DNA of 64,000 nt, from NCBI GenBank assembly GCA_900471525.1, contig UCEZ01000027.1, forward strand, positions 125,197-189,196. The letters run 5' to 3'. The notes beneath the pieces were generated by a model. That model was not told where the DNA came from, searched no databases, and was given only the letters and a program-made list of their open reading frames with translations. Both the position numbers and the translations under genes were made by a program. This document shows positions 43,851 through 52,058 of this stretch, piece by piece. Source of the DNA: Hyphomicrobiales bacterium. Its GTDB lineage: Bacteria > Pseudomonadota > Alphaproteobacteria > Rhizobiales > Rhizobiaceae. The stretch's first letter is position 1. Each line of letters begins with the position of its first letter.

Positions 43851-44928
43851 GAGGCCCTCCCTTATGCGTGAGATTGAGCGGCCCGCCCTTCAGGACGCGG
43901 CGGACCGGGAAAAGCTGGATGCCGGTGCGATCGGAGAACAATCCCCAGAGGCCGCGCGGCGCAAAAAGCATGATGGCGATGCCGAGAAGGCCCAGCATCA
44001 GCAGGTACCAGGAGCCAAAATCGGCGAGCAGATTCTGCAGCAGGAAGAAGATGATGACGCCGAGGATCGGGCCTTCGATCGTGCCGATGCCGCCGATCAC
44101 GACGATGAAGATGACATAGGCCGTCCAGTCGGTGACGGAGAAGGCGGCATCCGGCGAAATCCGCGCCTTCTGCACATAGATAAGTGCCCCGGCGATCCCG
44201 GTGATGAAGGCGGTGGCGAGATAGACCAGCGTCTTCATCCGCCGTGCATCGACGCCAACGGCGCGGGCCGCCTGTTCATTGTCGCGCACGGCGGCAAGGC
44301 CGAGCCCCTGCTTGCTGCGCAGAAGCCCGTAGATGAAACCGACCGTCGCGATGACGAGGATCAGCGCCAGCCAATAGGTCAACGCATCGCCCGCCTCCGA
44401 GGCCTTCATGCCGAAGAGATCGCGCATCATGTTTACGCCGATCATCTCGCGGGTTGCCTCGCGCGGCAGCGAGGTGCCCGTACCGCCGCCAAGCGCCTTC
44501 CATTGGGCAAGCAACAGCCGCACGACTTCGGCCACGACCCAGGTGCCGATGGCGAAATAGGGACCGTAGAGCCGGAAGGTGAAGAAGGCGGTTGGAATTG
44601 CCAGGGCGACCGAGAACAGACCGGCGATCAGGATCGCAACGACCGGATCGACGCCGAACAGGATGACAGCGCCGAACATCGTATAGGCGCCGAAGCCGAC
44701 GAAAGCCTGCTGGCCGACCGAGATCAGACCGGCGTAACCGGCAAGCAAGTTCCAGTTCTGCGCCAGCACCAGCATGGTGAGGATGAAGAACAGGTCTTGG
44801 ATGACGCCGCGCGAAACAATGAAGGGCGCGGCAAAGGCGAGAAGCAGCAGGGCGATGACCGCCATTGCGGAGAGCGTCGACGCTCTGGTGCGCGTCTCGA
44901 CCGTGAAGGATGGAATGGCCATGGTCAT
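43843..44928 (-). CDS. branched-chain-type ABC transporter permease (LivM-like)
   Basis: A 361-aa inner-membrane permease with about nine hydrophobic segments. VLAQNWNLLAGYAGLISVGQ and AFVGFGAYTMFGAVILFGVD are the LivM signature, and the cytoplasmic coupling loop reads GLGLAAVRDNEQAARAVGVD. It pairs with the LivH-type permease upstream (9 bp gap). GAGGTG lies before ATG 44928. In this operon the substrate is presumably an aromatic acid or phenol rather than an amino acid. Confidence 0.93.
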   Translation of the reverse strand: MTMAIPSFTVETRTRASTLSAMAVIALLLLAFAAPFIVSRGVIQDLFFILTMLVLAQNWNLLAGYAGLISVGQQAFVGFGAYTMFGAVILFGVDPVVAILIAGLFSVALAIPTAFFTFRLYGPYFAIGTWVVAEVVRLLLAQWKALGGGTGTSLPREATREMIGVNMMRDLFGMKASEAGDALTYWLALILVIATVGFIYGLLRSKQGLGLAAVRDNEQAARAVGVDARRMKTLVYLATAFITGIAGALIYVQKARISPDAAFSVTDWTAYVIFIVVIGGIGTIEGPILGVIIFFLLQNLLADFGSWYLLMLGLLGIAIMLFAPRGLWGLFSDRTGIQLFPVRRVLKGGPLNLTHKGGPHG

Positions 44929-44937
44929 CGCTGCACC

Positions 44938-45801
44938 TCAATCGACGGCGCGCGGGAAGAGGCCGCGCGGCTTGAACAGGAGGACGCCCAGAAAGGCGAG
45001 ATGGCCGGCGAGGATCTGCCATTCCGGATTGATCGCGGCACCCACCGTCTGCGCGACACCCAGAATGATGCCGCCGGCAAGCGTTCCCCAGAGCGAACCG
45101 AGCCCACCGATGATGACCGCTTCGAAGGCATAGATCAGCCGAGAAGGTCCGGAAGTCGGGTCGAAATTGGCGCGGGTGCCGAGGTAGAGCGCGGCAATCG
45201 TCACCACGACCATGGCAAGTCCTGTCGCCATCGCAAAGATGCGCTGCGGCCGGATGCCCATCAGCCCGGCGGTCACCGGATCGTCGGACGTTGCCCGGAA
45301 GGCGCGGCCGACGGAGGTGCGGTAGATCAGCTGGTTGAGGCCGACGATGACGGCAACGGCGGAAAAGAAGGTCATCAGCGGCATGATGCCGGCGGTGACA
45401 GGGCCGAGATTGACCGAGGCACTTTCGATGCTACCGGCAAAGACGCGGCGGCTATCGGCAGAAAAACCTTCGAGCAAGCCGTTCTGGATGACGATCGACA
45501 GGCCGAAGGTGACGAGCAGCGGCGGCAGGATATCCTTGCCGAGCGTGCGGTTGAGCAGGAAATATTGCAGCGCCCAGCCGATGGCGAACATAAGCGGCAT
45601 CGCGACCAGTGCTGAAATGAACGGGTTGAGCCCGAGCGTCGTCACCAGCACGAGGATCAGGAAGGCGGCGAGCACGATCAGATCGCCATGGGCGAGATTG
45701 ACCAGCCGCATGATGCCGAAGACGAGGCTCAAGCCCGCCGCAAACAGCGCATAGAGGCCGCCGAGCAGCACGCCCTGGAGAATGGTATCAAGCCAGTTCA
45801 T
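44938..45801 (-). CDS. branched-chain-type ABC transporter permease (LivH-like)
   Basis: A 287-aa permease with about eight membrane segments: LQGVLLGGLYALFAAGLSLV and GIMRLVNLAHGDLIVLAAF at the start, and the coupling loop YRTSVGRAFRATSDDPVTAG in the middle. It overlaps the upstream ATPase gene by 14 bp, indicating tight translational coupling. ATG 45801 gives the standard N-terminus; an upstream ATG at 45816 adds five residues. Confidence 0.93.
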   Translation of the reverse strand: MNWLDTILQGVLLGGLYALFAAGLSLVFGIMRLVNLAHGDLIVLAAFLILVLVTTLGLNPFISALVAMPLMFAIGWALQYFLLNRTLGKDILPPLLVTFGLSIVIQNGLLEGFSADSRRVFAGSIESASVNLGPVTAGIMPLMTFFSAVAVIVGLNQLIYRTSVGRAFRATSDDPVTAGLMGIRPQRIFAMATGLAMVVVTIAALYLGTRANFDPTSGPSRLIYAFEAVIIGGLGSLWGTLAGGIILGVAQTVGAAINPEWQILAGHLAFLGVLLFKPRGLFPRAVD

Positions 45802-46507
45802 GGTGTTCCGTCCCAAAATAGGCCTTGTGGATATCGTCGCGGCTCAAATCCGTAGACCGTCCAGTGAGCGTCACCCGCCCCTCCATCATGCAGTAGACGC
45901 GGTCGGCCACATTCAGCGCCTGGGCGATGTCCTGCTCGACGATGACGATCGAGGCACCGGTTTCGCGGATACGAGGGAAAGCCGCGTAGATGTCGCGCAC
46001 GACGACCGGTGCCAGGCCAAGGCTGATCTCATCGCAGAGGAGCACCTCCGGGTTCGACATCAGCGCCCGGCCGATCGCCACCATCTGCTGCTGGCCGCCG
46101 GACAGCGCGGTTGCCGGGTTGCTCCGCCTCTCCTTCAGGATCGGGAAGAGCGCGAAGATGCTTTCGAGCGTCCACGGGCCAACAACCTTGCGACCGTAGT
46201 TGCCGATCAGCAGGTTTTCCTCGACCGTCAACGATGGAAAGAGCTTTCGCCCTTCCGGCACCATGGCGATGCCACGCGCCAGGATATCGGGCGCCGGCAG
46301 CGCACCGATCGGCTCGTCGCGATAAAGGATCGACTCCGTCGCATTGGCCAGCACGCCCGATATCGAGCGCATCAGCGTCGTCTTGCCGGCACCGTTGGCG
46401 CCGATGATGGCGATGGTTTCGCCGGCACCGACCGTGATGTCGACACCGAACAGCGCCTGGAAATCGCCGTAGGCAGCGGTCAAGCCTCTGGTTTCGAGCA
46501 GCGCCAT
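45788..46507 (-). CDS. ABC transporter ATP-binding protein (LivF-like)
   Basis: A 239-aa ATPase: Walker A IGANGAGKTT, signature ALSGGQQQMVAIGRALM and Walker B VLLCDEISLGLAP, followed by the H-loop region IVIVEQDIAQAL. It forms a heterodimer with the LivG-like ATPase encoded just upstream, whose stop overlaps this ATG (TGATG). The Q-loop region MVPEGRKLFPSLTVEENLL is diagnostic of LivF. Confidence 0.95.
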   Translation of the reverse strand: MALLETRGLTAAYGDFQALFGVDITVGAGETIAIIGANGAGKTTLMRSISGVLANATESILYRDEPIGALPAPDILARGIAMVPEGRKLFPSLTVEENLLIGNYGRKVVGPWTLESIFALFPILKERRSNPATALSGGQQQMVAIGRALMSNPEVLLCDEISLGLAPVVVRDIYAAFPRIRETGASIVIVEQDIAQALNVADRVYCMMEGRVTLTGRSTDLSRDDIHKAYFGTEHHELA

Positions 46508-47226
46508 CAGACTTCGATCCCCAGATAGATTTCGCGGACGTCGCGCGACCTCATGATCTCGTCCGGCTTGCCGATGCCGATGACCTTGCCGAAATGGAGA
46601 GCCAGCAGGCGCTCAACGACGGAATTCAGGGCGTGCAGCACATGCTCGATCCAGATGACGGCGATGCCGCTTGCATGGATGTTGCGGATCGTGGCGACCA
46701 GCGACCGGCACTCGCCCTCGGTCAGGCCGCCAGCGATCTCGTCGAGCAGCAGCAGCTTCGGTTCCGTCGCCAGCGCGCGGGCCAGTTCCAGCCGCTTTCG
46801 CTGCAACAGCGACAGGCTGCCCGCCGGCGCATTGGCCTTGTCGATCAATCCGGTATCCACGAGGATTTCGGCGCAGCGATCCGAGACGTCCCGCTCTGAC
46901 CGGTGCGAGCCGAAGGCTCCAGCGACGAGCAGGTTTTCGAACACCGTCAGTTTCTCGAACGGCTGCGGAATCTGGAAGGTTCGCCCCATGCCCGAAAGGC
47001 ATCGCGCCATCGGCGGCGTGCGGGTCACGTCGCTGCCCAGAAAGCGGATGCTGCCGCTGTCGGCGGCGATATTGCCGGTGATCAAATTGAACAGCGTCGA
47101 CTTGCCGGCGCCGTTCGGTCCGATAATCCCCAACGCCTCGCCTTCGCCGACGGCAAAGGAAATCTGCTCGGCCACCGTCAGCGCGCCGAATTTCTTGGAA
47201 ATGCCATCGAGTTCGAGAATAGGCAT
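46507..47226 (-). CDS. ABC transporter ATP-binding protein (LivG-like)
   Basis: A 239-aa ATPase with Walker A IGPNGAGKST, Walker B LLLLDEIAGGL and the LivG-type degenerate signature SLSLLQRKRLELARAL. GRTFQIPQPFEKLTVFENLL is the Q-loop segment. ATG 47226 is preceded by GGAACAA; the frame up to 47307 runs into a palindromic repeat and is not coding. The repeat between this gene and the binding-protein gene may set different mRNA levels for the two. Confidence 0.94.
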   Translation of the reverse strand: MPILELDGISKKFGALTVAEQISFAVGEGEALGIIGPNGAGKSTLFNLITGNIAADSGSIRFLGSDVTRTPPMARCLSGMGRTFQIPQPFEKLTVFENLLVAGAFGSHRSERDVSDRCAEILVDTGLIDKANAPAGSLSLLQRKRLELARALATEPKLLLLDEIAGGLTEGECRSLVATIRNIHASGIAVIWIEHVLHALNSVVERLLALHFGKVIGIGKPDEIMRSRDVREIYLGIEV

Positions 47227-47254
47227 GGTTATTGTTCCAACAAATGTTCTGCAT

Positions 47255-47384
47255 TTCCCCAGCCCTCTCCCCCGCAAGCGGGAAAAGGGCGATGGAGTTT
47301 GCCGCATATCCCTTCTCCCCGTTCACGGGGAGAAGGTGGCCGCCCCTCTTGTCTAAGAGAGAGGCCTGATGAGGGGCCTCTCCC
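47255..47384. repeat. palindromic intergenic element inside the hydroxyquinol operon
   Basis: Three hairpins in a row: GCCCTCTCCCCCGC...GCGGGAAAAGGGC (from 47262), the perfect 11-bp stem CCTTCTCCCCG/CGGGGAGAAGG (47311-47321 and 47326-47336), and CCTCTTGTCT...AGAGAGGCC further on. It fills nearly all of the 158-bp gap between the binding-protein gene and livG. It belongs to the same broad class as the rhizobial intergenic repeats but is not the same sequence as the four copies at 14.8-16.0 kb. Confidence 0.75.
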
Positions 47385-48665
47385 CTACCCGATCGCTTCC
47401 ATCTTGCCGCCGACCGGAATGTTCGGCGCCGTCTTGTTGTCGGTGATAACGAGATCGTAGCCGCCGCCGTCCTTCAGCCGCCACTGGCCGCCGACAAGCG
47501 GCGTCTTGGCGATGTTCTTGGCGGCAAATGGCGGCAAGCCCTTGCCGTCCCAGGCGATCGGCCCCACCAGCGTATCGAGCTTGGTCGCGGCAATCGCCTG
47601 CGCCACGACATCGCTGTCGGTCGGATCGCCGGCGCGTTTCATCACATCCACGGCCAGTTCAAACAGCGCATGGGCAAAGCCGATCGGCTGCGTCCAGGGC
47701 CGGCTTGTCGCCTTGGTGAAGGCCTCGGCTACCTGCGCCGAGGTCTCGCCGGTCAGCGACGACTTGAACGGATGGCTCGGCGTCCACCAGACTTCCGAGG
47801 AGAGGTTATGGCCGGCATTGCCCAGCGCTTCCACCGTCTGCGGGAAGAGCAGCGCCTTGCCGATCGAGGCGATCTTCGGGGCGAAACCCTGCTGCTTGGC
47901 CTGGTTCCAGAAGGTGGTGAAATCCGGCGGGATGACGACGCCGGTGATGATTTCGCACTGGCCGGACTTGAAGGCATTGATCTGCGCGGAGAAATCGTCG
48001 GTCATGTTCTGGTAGCGACCGGGGTCGGTGAGCGCATAGCCCATCTTTTCCAGCACTGGCGGGAAACCGACGACCTTGTCGCCCCAGGCATTGCCGTCGC
48101 CATCATTCGGGAAGAGCCCGCCGACCTTTTTGTTGGTCTCGATCTGCGACCACATATTGGTAAAGACGGCGATGACGTCTTCGAGGCCCCAAAAGAAGTG
48201 ATAGGCATAGTTGAACGGTTTCCACGACGCCGGGTCGCCGGGATTGCCCTGCTGTCCGATGAACCAGGGCTGCCAGGGCGCGACCGTCGAAATGCAGGGC
48301 ATTTCCTCCGCCTCGCAGGTCGTTGCCACCGGATTGGTCGTCTCCGGCGTCGATGCAACCAGAATGAGGTTCACCTCGTCATCGACGATCAGTTCCTTGG
48401 CGACTTCCGCCGCCCGGTTGGGGTTCGACTGGCTGTCCTTGACGACGACCTCGTAGTTGAGGCCCATGCTTTTGGTCGTCGCCAGGAAACTGTCGATGAC
48501 GAACTTGTCGGCCTCGCCGAAAGCGGCGAGCGGCCCGGTCTGTGGGCTGACATAGCCGAGCTTGACGGCAACATCCTGCGCGATCGCAGGGGCTGCAAGA
48601 CCGGATGTCGCGGCGAGCGCGCCGGTAGCGGCCGTCGTCTTCAGAAATTCGCGTCTCGTAAACAT
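47385..48665 (-). CDS. ABC transporter substrate-binding protein (Leu/Ile/Val-BP family), Tat-exported
   Basis: A 426-aa periplasmic binding protein. A twin-arginine signal, FTRREFLKTTAATGALAATS, ends at AIA-QD near residue 30. The mature protein has the type I periplasmic-binding fold (VKLGYVSPQTGPLAAFGEAD). GGAGGAGG lies before ATG 48665. As part of a catabolic operon with a LysR regulator, it should capture the aromatic growth substrate. The gene lies between maleylacetate reductase and the transporter ATPases. Confidence 0.93.
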   Translation of the reverse strand: MFTRREFLKTTAATGALAATSGLAAPAIAQDVAVKLGYVSPQTGPLAAFGEADKFVIDSFLATTKSMGLNYEVVVKDSQSNPNRAAEVAKELIVDDEVNLILVASTPETTNPVATTCEAEEMPCISTVAPWQPWFIGQQGNPGDPASWKPFNYAYHFFWGLEDVIAVFTNMWSQIETNKKVGGLFPNDGDGNAWGDKVVGFPPVLEKMGYALTDPGRYQNMTDDFSAQINAFKSGQCEIITGVVIPPDFTTFWNQAKQQGFAPKIASIGKALLFPQTVEALGNAGHNLSSEVWWTPSHPFKSSLTGETSAQVAEAFTKATSRPWTQPIGFAHALFELAVDVMKRAGDPTDSDVVAQAIAATKLDTLVGPIAWDGKGLPPFAAKNIAKTPLVGGQWRLKDGGGYDLVITDNKTAPNIPVGGKMEAIG

Positions 48666-48716
48666 GTTTCCTCCTCCCATTGTCCTCTCCTCCCAGAGAG
48701 TGCTGTCTGTATTGGT

Positions 48717-49775
48717 CTATGCTGGCCGCTTGCCCTCCCAGGCATCCTGCAGCAGGGCACGAATGGATTGGCGGTCAATCGGCCTTGGATTCCAGTAGGG
48801 ATTTTCGGTCGCAATCTCGGCCGTGCGATCGAGATCGGCTTCGGTAAGCCCCAGATCCCTCAGCGCCAGCGGCGCGCCGATCTCCTTGGCGAAATCCCAG
48901 AGGCCGCCACCAACCGAACCACCGAATATCCTAGCGACAGGGGCCAGCAGCTCGGGAACGGCAACGGCGTTGTAGGCTGCGGTGTGCGGCAGCATGATCG
49001 CGTGCGTATCGGCATGCGGCGTATCGAAGGTGCCGCCGAGTGTGTGACAAATCTTGTGATGCAGCGCCATGCCGACCGTGCCGAGCACGGTGCCGCACAG
49101 CCAGGCGCCGTAAAGCGCCTCGGCGCGGACATCGAGCGCCTGCGGCGTCTCGATGATATCAGGAAGGCTGGCCTTGAAGGCCCGCAACCCCTCCACGGCC
49201 ATCAGCGAGGAGATGGGGTTGCGGTCGTGCGCATAAAGCGCCTCGATAGCGTGGGCCATGGCATTCAGTCCCGACGTGACGCTCATGCCGATGGGCAGCC
49301 CCGTTGTCAGCGCCGGATCGTAGATCACCACTTCCGGCAGGATGCTTGCGTGCCGCACCGTCGTCTTGCGCCCGCCTTCGGTCTGGCCGAGGATCGGCGT
49401 CACTTCCGATCCGGCATAGGTGGTCGGAATGACGATCTGCGGCAGGTCGGTGCGGTAAGCGATCGCCTTGCCGAGCCCGGTGGTCGAGCCACCGCCAAGC
49501 GAAACGACGCAATCGGCCTTGGTTTCGGCGACGACCTTCATCGCCGCTTCAGTGACATCAACCGGGGTATGCATGACGGCACCGGCAAAGACTCCGACGG
49601 CGAGCGGACCCAGCCGTGCGGCCACGGCTTCGGCATCCGTCTTCTGCTGTGGGGTAGCAAGCACCAGGGCGCGGCTGCAGCCAAGCTTCTCGACCCATTC
49701 GCCGGCGGCAGCGCTCTTGCCTTTCCCGAAGACGATATGGGCAGGGCTGCCGCTATAAATGAAATCGCGGTTCAT
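48717..49775 (-). CDS. maleylacetate reductase
   Basis: A 352-aa iron-type alcohol dehydrogenase family enzyme that reduces maleylacetate to 3-oxoadipate with NAD(P)H, feeding the ring-cleavage product into central metabolism. The start FIYSGSPAHIVFGKGK is typical. The cofactor loop is SLGGGSTTGLGKAIA; histidines in AMAHAIEALYAHDRNP and GMALHHKICHTLGGTFDTPH form the metal/active site. Its ATG overlaps the stop of the dioxygenase gene upstream (ATGA), so the two are coupled. Confidence 0.95.
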   Translation of the reverse strand: MNRDFIYSGSPAHIVFGKGKSAAAGEWVEKLGCSRALVLATPQQKTDAEAVAARLGPLAVGVFAGAVMHTPVDVTEAAMKVVAETKADCVVSLGGGSTTGLGKAIAYRTDLPQIVIPTTYAGSEVTPILGQTEGGRKTTVRHASILPEVVIYDPALTTGLPIGMSVTSGLNAMAHAIEALYAHDRNPISSLMAVEGLRAFKASLPDIIETPQALDVRAEALYGAWLCGTVLGTVGMALHHKICHTLGGTFDTPHADTHAIMLPHTAAYNAVAVPELLAPVARIFGGSVGGGLWDFAKEIGAPLALRDLGLTEADLDRTAEIATENPYWNPRPIDRQSIRALLQDAWEGKRPA

Positions 49776-50644
49776 GCCTCGGCTCCCTGTTTTGCCCGCA
49801 CCATGACGAAGGTGAGGTCCAGCCGCCATGATGGCGCGCCCTTGCCCTGCCGCTCGAAGATACGCACCAGTTCCGGCTTGACGCCGAAGATCGCGTCCTC
49901 GGCGAGGTGCGGGTCGCTGCCGTCATAGATGTGCGTGGTGATCGTCTCGAAGCCCGGCGCCTTGATCACGAAGTGCAGATGTGCCGGTCGGCACAGCGGA
50001 TACCCCGCCTGACGGAGCATCTTGCCGACCGGACCGTCATCCGGCACGCCGTAGCCGCAGGGCTTGATCGTCCGATAGTGGAAACGGCCTTCTGCATTGG
50101 TGCGGAAAAGACCGCGCAGATTGAATTCGGGCTGAAGGTCAGGTTGCTGGTTCTCGTAAAGCCCTTGAGCATTGGCCTGCCAGGTGATGATCTCGGCGTC
50201 CGCAACGGGATCACCATCCAGATCCTGCACGCGTCCAGAGACTTCCAGCTTTTCGCCGATACCGTCGAGAGAGATATTGCTGCCGAGCGCCAGCTGCGGA
50301 ACATCGGCGCGGAAAAACGGACCGCGTACGGTATTGGGGGTTGCCGTTTTCGGGCGGCGTGAATTGATTGTCTCGACCAGCGCCGAGGCGCCGAGCAGGT
50401 CGGAGAGCAGCACCCATTCCTGGCGCCGTTCGTCGCTGGCGTGGCCGACATCGGTGAGGAATTCGATCACCTTGCGCCAGTCCGCCTGTGTTGGCCGCAA
50501 TTCGCGGATCAAGGCATGGAGATGCGTCACAGCCGCTGCCAGAACCTGTGGCAGGGCATCGTCTTTCGATTGCGGAAGTCGTTGCGCAAAAATGTCAGAC
50601 GAGGTGGTCTCGCTGAAATTCAGCGCCATTGGACCCGGCATCAT
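49772..50644 (-). CDS. hydroxyquinol 1,2-dioxygenase (operon-proximal copy)
   Basis: A 290-aa intradiol dioxygenase, first gene of the operon. It has the dimerisation helix DERRQEWVLLSDLLGASALV and iron ligands Tyr in GLYENQQPD, Tyr in CGYGVPDDGPVGKML and two His in RPAHLHFVI. GGAGGAG lies 5-6 nt before ATG 50644. Compared with the distal copy at 41195-42088 it lacks the long charged N-terminal leader and differs at many positions around the active-site tyrosine (CGYGVP against KYYPIP). Coupled to maleylacetate reductase, this is the canonical pair of the pathway. Confidence 0.93.
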   Translation of the reverse strand: MMPGPMALNFSETTSSDIFAQRLPQSKDDALPQVLAAAVTHLHALIRELRPTQADWRKVIEFLTDVGHASDERRQEWVLLSDLLGASALVETINSRRPKTATPNTVRGPFFRADVPQLALGSNISLDGIGEKLEVSGRVQDLDGDPVADAEIITWQANAQGLYENQQPDLQPEFNLRGLFRTNAEGRFHYRTIKPCGYGVPDDGPVGKMLRQAGYPLCRPAHLHFVIKAPGFETITTHIYDGSDPHLAEDAIFGVKPELVRIFERQGKGAPSWRLDLTFVMVRAKQGAEA

Positions 50645-50739
50645 GCGTCTCCTCCAGGGCATTGGCTGGTTGAGACTAAATTAGCGCGATAGCGCGATGC
50701 CGATGATGATTTTATTCCGGTTTAATATATCATATCGTT
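50645..50739. promoter_or_regulatory. divergent promoter region of the hydroxyquinol operon and LysR gene
   Basis: The 95-bp gap holds a tandem AGCGCGAT pair (50683-50690 and 50691-50698) and an AT-rich stretch TTTAATATATCATATCG before the LysR ATG that could contain a -10 element and a LysR-type T-N11-A site. The exact operator cannot be fixed by eye. Confidence 0.4.
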
Positions 50740-51690
50740 ATGAAGATAGACGAACGCCATCTTGTCCAGCTTGCCGCGGTCGTGAAGACCGGTGGCGTCA
50801 CCGAGGGTGCGGCGCTGCTGGGCCTGTCGCAGCCGGCCGTCTCGCGCACGCTGTCCACGCTTGAAGCCCGGATCGGCGAGCCGCTGTTCATCAAGGGCCG
50901 CCGCCCGCTACAGCCAACGCCGTTGGGACGAGCGCTGGCCGATCACGGGCAGACGATGCTGTCGGCATCGCGCAAAGCGTCCGATGTCATCGAGAGTTTT
51001 CGGGTCGGCAAAAGCGGCGTCGTGCGCGTCGGCGGCACACCCTTTTTCATGGACGCGCTGATCGCCGGCATGATCGCCGAGTTTCAGAACCTGCATCCGG
51101 ACGTGCGCATCGATCAGACCTACGGTTATTTCCCCGACCTGCGCGCCGCGCTCAACGCAGACCAGATCGACCTCGCCATCTGCCCGATCGATATTCTCGA
51201 CGAGGGTTCCGGCCTCGAATTCCATCAGATCCTGCCCGGTCGCAACGTCATCGCCTGCCGCGTCACCCACCCGCTCCTGATGAAGCGGCGACCGCAGCCG
51301 GCGCATCTGCTCGACTATCCATGGATCGCGCCGCCGCCGGGCAGCCCTCTGCTCGCCGACCTGCGCAGCATGCTCATTTCCTTCGGAGCCACGGAAATCA
51401 AGATCCGCTACTCCGGCGGCTCGTTGATGAGCGTGATCAACTACATGAAGGCGGCCGATGCGCTGACGATCATGCCGCACAGCGTCGTCTTTGCCTTGCG
51501 CAACGAGAAGTCGATCACGGCCCTCCCCGTCTCCATCCCACATCCCGAACGCGCGCTGGGTCTGCTCAAGCGGTCCGACGCTCCCCGGACACCCGCCGTC
51601 GATCATTTCGCCCGTCATGTCCGCACCGGCTTCGACAATTTGAAGCACCTGATCAAGCGGCATGAACAATCAGTGGTCTGGGGCTCGTAG
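50740..51690 (+). CDS. LysR family transcriptional regulator
   Basis: A 316-aa regulator: N-terminal winged helix-turn-helix HLVQLAAVVKTGGVTEGAAL, GLSQPAVSRTLSTLEARIGE, and the C-terminal inducer-binding domain (VVRVGGTPFFMDALIAGMIA onward). It is divergent from the nine-gene hydroxyquinol operon and presumably activates it with an aromatic or ring-cleavage intermediate as inducer. A bidirectional hairpin terminator follows the stop. Confidence 0.94.
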   Translation: MKIDERHLVQLAAVVKTGGVTEGAALLGLSQPAVSRTLSTLEARIGEPLFIKGRRPLQPTPLGRALADHGQTMLSASRKASDVIESFRVGKSGVVRVGGTPFFMDALIAGMIAEFQNLHPDVRIDQTYGYFPDLRAALNADQIDLAICPIDILDEGSGLEFHQILPGRNVIACRVTHPLLMKRRPQPAHLLDYPWIAPPPGSPLLADLRSMLISFGATEIKIRYSGGSLMSVINYMKAADALTIMPHSVVFALRNEKSITALPVSIPHPERALGLLKRSDAPRTPAVDHFARHVRTGFDNLKHLIKRHEQSVVWGS

Positions 51691-51699
51691 ACAATATAC

Positions 51700-51732
51700 G
51701 CAAGAGTGGCTGGCGCCCTGCAGCACTCTTGC
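51700..51732. terminator. bidirectional terminator between LysR and cbpM genes
   Basis: GCAAGAGTG (51700-51708) and CACTCTTGC (51724-51732) are perfect complements around a GC-rich 15-nt loop, located in the 49-bp gap between convergent stops. Confidence 0.7.
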
Positions 51733-51739
51733 AGGATGC

Positions 51740-52057
51740 CTATCTCATTCGCTCGAGCTTTTTGGCGACGCGCTGCGCGGTATCATCATCCTGTTCCCGT
51801 ATTGCATCTGTCAGCGCTTGAAGTTTTGCGCGCAGCCCATGAACTTGATCGACGAGCGCCATGATGACGTCGATGCCGTCATGGTTCACGCCCATGGTTT
51901 CAGTAAGGTCGATGATCAGGAGTCCGCGCGCCAGATCGGCGTCGTGAAACGCGTCATCTTCCTCGCTGATTTCCGGAATAATCCATTGGCGCTCGACCCA
52001 TATCGTCAGAGTGGATGAACTGATGCTGAGATTCTCGCAAAACTCCATGTGGTTCAT
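51740..52057 (-). CDS. cbpM: chaperone-modulator protein CbpM
   Basis: A 105-aa MerR-like helical protein that binds the J-domain of CbpA and inhibits its co-chaperone activity. Its N-terminal helix-turn-helix-like part (FCENLSISSSTLTIWVERQW) and the C-terminal helix VHGLRAKLQALTDAIREQ fit the family. GGGAGGTTGAG precedes ATG 52057. It begins 1 bp from the end of cbpA, the classic cbpA-cbpM operon. Confidence 0.88.
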   Translation of the reverse strand: MNHMEFCENLSISSSTLTIWVERQWIIPEISEEDDAFHDADLARGLLIIDLTETMGVNHDGIDVIMALVDQVHGLRAKLQALTDAIREQDDDTAQRVAKKLERMR

Positions 52058-52058
52058 C

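Noticed and set aside
41619-49928. Long plus-strand frames (41619-43193, 43792-45615, 47670-49928) opposite the hydroxyquinol operon
   Set aside because: Antisense shadows: low-complexity Arg/Asp/Gly-rich translations, spanning several real genes and their junctions.
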